Shown here in pieces: positions 59,954 through 64,000 of a DNA stretch of 64,000 nucleotides; the first letter of the stretch is position 1; every line of letters begins with the position of its first letter. The position numbers were made by a program, and so were the translations under genes. The notes under the pieces are model-generated. The model searched no databases. It saw nothing but the letters and a program-made list of their open reading frames with translations, and was not told the origin of the DNA. The DNA is from Lentzea nigeriaca (lineage in GTDB: Bacteria > Actinomycetota > Actinomycetes > Mycobacteriales > Pseudonocardiaceae), in the NCBI RefSeq assembly GCF_016907955.1, contig NZ_JAFBCX010000003.1, positions 620,001 to 684,000 of the forward strand, in the 5' to 3' direction.

Positions 59954-59992
59954 GAGCGCTCCCTCCGGAACTCATGTCCGGAGGGAGCGCTC
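59954..59992. terminator. Strong hairpin after the esterase gene
   Basis: Arms 59954-59969 and 59977-59992 are 16-base perfect complements with a seven-base loop, 18 bases after the esterase stop. No T-run follows, which is normal in actinomycetes. Each arm holds a GGAGCGCTCC-like core close to the CebR operator, so the structure may also bind that repressor. Confidence 0.75.
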
Positions 59993-60623
59993 GGCGGGGC
60001 CGGGACGGCCGAGCGGCAGTGACACCGTTCGACGCCGGGGAACAGAACGGTGAGAGGCCGCCGCGCTGCCGTCGCGGGATGCGAGGTGACCTCCACGACG
60101 CCGCACCGTGTCAGTCCGCATCCCTGCCGACCCCGAGTCAGGGACCTGGGAGCGCTCCCAGGTGAAAACGGACTGTAACGGCCGGAAACAGGCTTCGGGA
60201 AGCGTCGTCGAACAAGAGTCGATGTCCGAGTGAATTTCGGGTTTTACCCGGAGTGATCGCCGGAAGGGTCGATTTCACGGCATTCCGGTCAGCACAATAC
60301 CGGAACGGCCCAGCTGCGATACGCACCGTATCTCCGATTCCGCTTCACTGCGCCATTCCAGTGAGGTGCGACGGAAAGTGATCAACCGCGGCCGTGGCAT
60401 GATCGACGGAAAAGTTACGGCAAATGGCCACAATTCGTTGTGCTGAACGGCTCAGCGTCGCGGCGGCTGGATACTTTCTGCCACCTGAACGATCGTGAAC
60501 CCGTTCGGCACAACACCGCGCCGACATTCGGCCGACGCGCCAGGGCCAGCTGTCGGCATTACGAGTGCGTTCAGAGGGCGCCTCTTCCGGAATGTTTTCG
60601 TGACCGTTACAGTCGGCCCGAAC
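59993..60623. other. Long gene-free leader region of the GH9 cellulase
   Basis: About 630 bases with no supported gene between the esterase terminator and the cellulase promoter. It holds the perfect CebR-type site listed separately. Open frames on both strands are short and lack ribosome sites. A long untranslated leader or a small RNA is possible, but there is no direct evidence for either. Confidence 0.5.
60145..60162. promoter_or_regulatory. Perfect CebR-type operator, distal copy
   Basis: CCTGGGAGCGCTCCCAGG is a perfect 18-base palindrome that contains the full TGGGAGCGCTCCCA core at 60148-60161. It lies about 500 bases upstream of the cellulase and may loop with the proximal copy. Confidence 0.75.
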
Positions 60624-60637
60624 TGGGAGCGCTCCCA
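60624..60637. promoter_or_regulatory. Perfect CebR-type operator, proximal copy
   Basis: TGGGAGCGCTCCCA, the exact CebR consensus, ends 33 bases before the GH9 start and is placed to block its promoter. It marks the gene as induced by cellobiose or larger cello-oligosaccharides. Confidence 0.85.
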
Positions 60638-60640
60638 TAA

Positions 60641-63313
<2,673 letters not shown>

Positions 63314-63394
63314 CCAGATCTCGGCGCTGGACGTTCTGCGCGCCCAGGCGTCCCGCGCCGATCCCACCCCCGGTCTCGTGACCGGGTCCCCTCC

Positions 63395-63426
63395 GCGCCC
63401 CCGGCACAGCGTCGTGCCGGGGGCGC
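63395..63426. terminator. Hairpin terminator after the cellulase gene
   Basis: GCGCCCCCGGCAC (63395-63407) and its exact complement (63414-63426) form a very stable 13-base-pair stem with a six-base loop, about 80 bases after the cellulase stop. There is no T-run. Confidence 0.75.
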
Positions 63427-63460
63427 CTCCATGCCTGGGACGCTTCATAGCTGACTGAAG

Positions 63461-63497
63461 CTGTCGGCGACACGCGAAACTGTGGGCGACACGCGAA
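63461..63497. promoter_or_regulatory. Tandem 18-base direct repeat before the LacI-type gene
   Basis: CTGTNGGCGACACGCGAA occurs twice (63461-63478 and 63480-63497) with one base between the copies, so centres are 19 bases apart, almost two helical turns. Position just upstream of a regulator gene suggests a binding site for that regulator or for another factor. Confidence 0.55.
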
Positions 63498-63545
63498 GTT
63501 CGTACACATTCGAATTGACGGCCGCTGACTCCTACGATGAACGAC

Positions 63546-64000
63546 ATGACGGAAATCGACCGGCACCGGCGGCCAGGCTCGCGGATCGAGGAGGTCGCGC
63601 GGCTGGCCGGAGTGTCCAAGTCGACCGTCTCCCGGGTGATCAACGACGAGCAGTACGTGAGCGCCAAGTCCCGTGAAGCCGTGCACGCGGCGATCGCCCG
63701 GCTCAAGTACAGCCCGAACCAGGCCGCGCGAACGCTGGCGGGCAGCAAGGCCAGCGCCATCGCGCTGATCGTCTCCGAACAGGGCAGCCGCGTGCTCGGC
63801 GACCCGTTCTTCGCCGGCGTGCTGCGCGGCGTGCACGCCGAGCTCACCGGGCGGCACATCCAGCTGCTGTTGATGCTCAGCCAGCCGGAAGGCCATGACG
63901 ACCTGGTCAGCTACCTGGCGGGCGGGCACGTCGACGGCGTGCTGCTGGTGAGCCTGCACGGTGACGACCCGCTTCCCGGACGGCTGCGCGAGATCGGTCT
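63546..64000 (+). CDS. LacI-family regulator, cut by the window end (CebR candidate)
   Basis: The first 151 residues of a LacI-type repressor. The helix-turn-helix reads SRIEEVARLAGVSKSTVSRVINDE, then the hinge YSPNQAARTLAGSKASAIALI and the start of the ligand domain. ATG at 63546 is used; an in-frame ATG nine bases upstream is equally possible, and neither has a strong ribosome site. Its place directly after a cellulase with CebR-type operators suggests that it is the cello-oligosaccharide repressor, but the ligand domain is not complete enough to decide. Confidence 0.85.
   Translation, partial: MTEIDRHRRPGSRIEEVARLAGVSKSTVSRVINDEQYVSAKSREAVHAAIARLKYSPNQAARTLAGSKASAIALIVSEQGSRVLGDPFFAGVLRGVHAELTGRHIQLLLMLSQPEGHDDLVSYLAGGHVDGVLLVSLHGDDPLPGRLREIG

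Overview
The window is GC-rich DNA from a filamentous actinomycete. A mycothiol-dependent isomerase family member, XRE/DUF397 and GAF/ANTAR regulators, an ECF sigma factor with an NTF2-like tail, cellulase control through CebR-like operators and many GTG starts all fit the Pseudonocardiales (Lentzea, Saccharothrix or Amycolatopsis type). That placement is inferred from gene content. No phage, insertion sequence, tRNA, rRNA or CRISPR array was seen.

Layout. Bases 1-828 hold two coupled membrane genes. A GH3 beta-glucosidase follows (1003-3237), behind LacI-family operators. Bases 3215-18075 (minus strand) are a tightly overlapped seven-gene operon: a 2181-residue synthase (two nitronate monooxygenase-like domains, KS, AT, two ACPs, KR), a 1221-residue KS-AT-DH protein, a free ACP, an alpha/beta hydrolase, a glycosyltransferase, a membrane-bound zinc-ribbon methyltransferase and a degenerate galactokinase-like protein. 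This looks like a PUFA-synthase-type secondary lipid pathway making a glycosylated, methylated lipid of unknown structure, and it is the most novel-looking system here.

Bases 18398-24685 (minus) hold a phosphotransferase-fold protein, a receiver-less winged-helix regulator, a polar amino acid type ABC transporter with a small Cys-containing leader peptide in front, and two flavin monooxygenases of the NtaA/DszA type. Together they suggest scavenging of an organosulfur compound. Divergently come a cysteine-rich MerR regulator with thioredoxin, a Na+/H+ antiporter, an orphan HflX N-terminal domain and a nucleoside-kinase/AIG2 fusion. Bases 28712-29708 are an XRE/DUF397 pair. Bases 29842-35245 are a MacAB-like export operon ending in its own two-component system.

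Bases 35-53 kb are a mixed housekeeping and accessory stretch with many broken genes: a secreted peptide, a GntR fragment, a DUF6968 protein, a pyridoxamine-phosphate-oxidase relative and a GAF-ANTAR protein. Intact genes include a secreted sphingomyelinase-type phosphodiesterase, a KDPG aldolase, a SWIM/DUF6493 pair, a second nucleoside kinase, a TPR protein, an M43 protease and an AlkZ-like DNA glycosylase. Bases 53-64 kb hold a NarL-type two-component system, an orphan binding protein, an MBL hydrolase, a LacI regulator with an esterase, a four-module GH9 cellulase behind perfect CebR-type operators, and a LacI-family regulator cut by the window end. The GH3 and GH9 genes, at opposite ends of the window, share the same operator type and probably one cello-oligosaccharide regulon.
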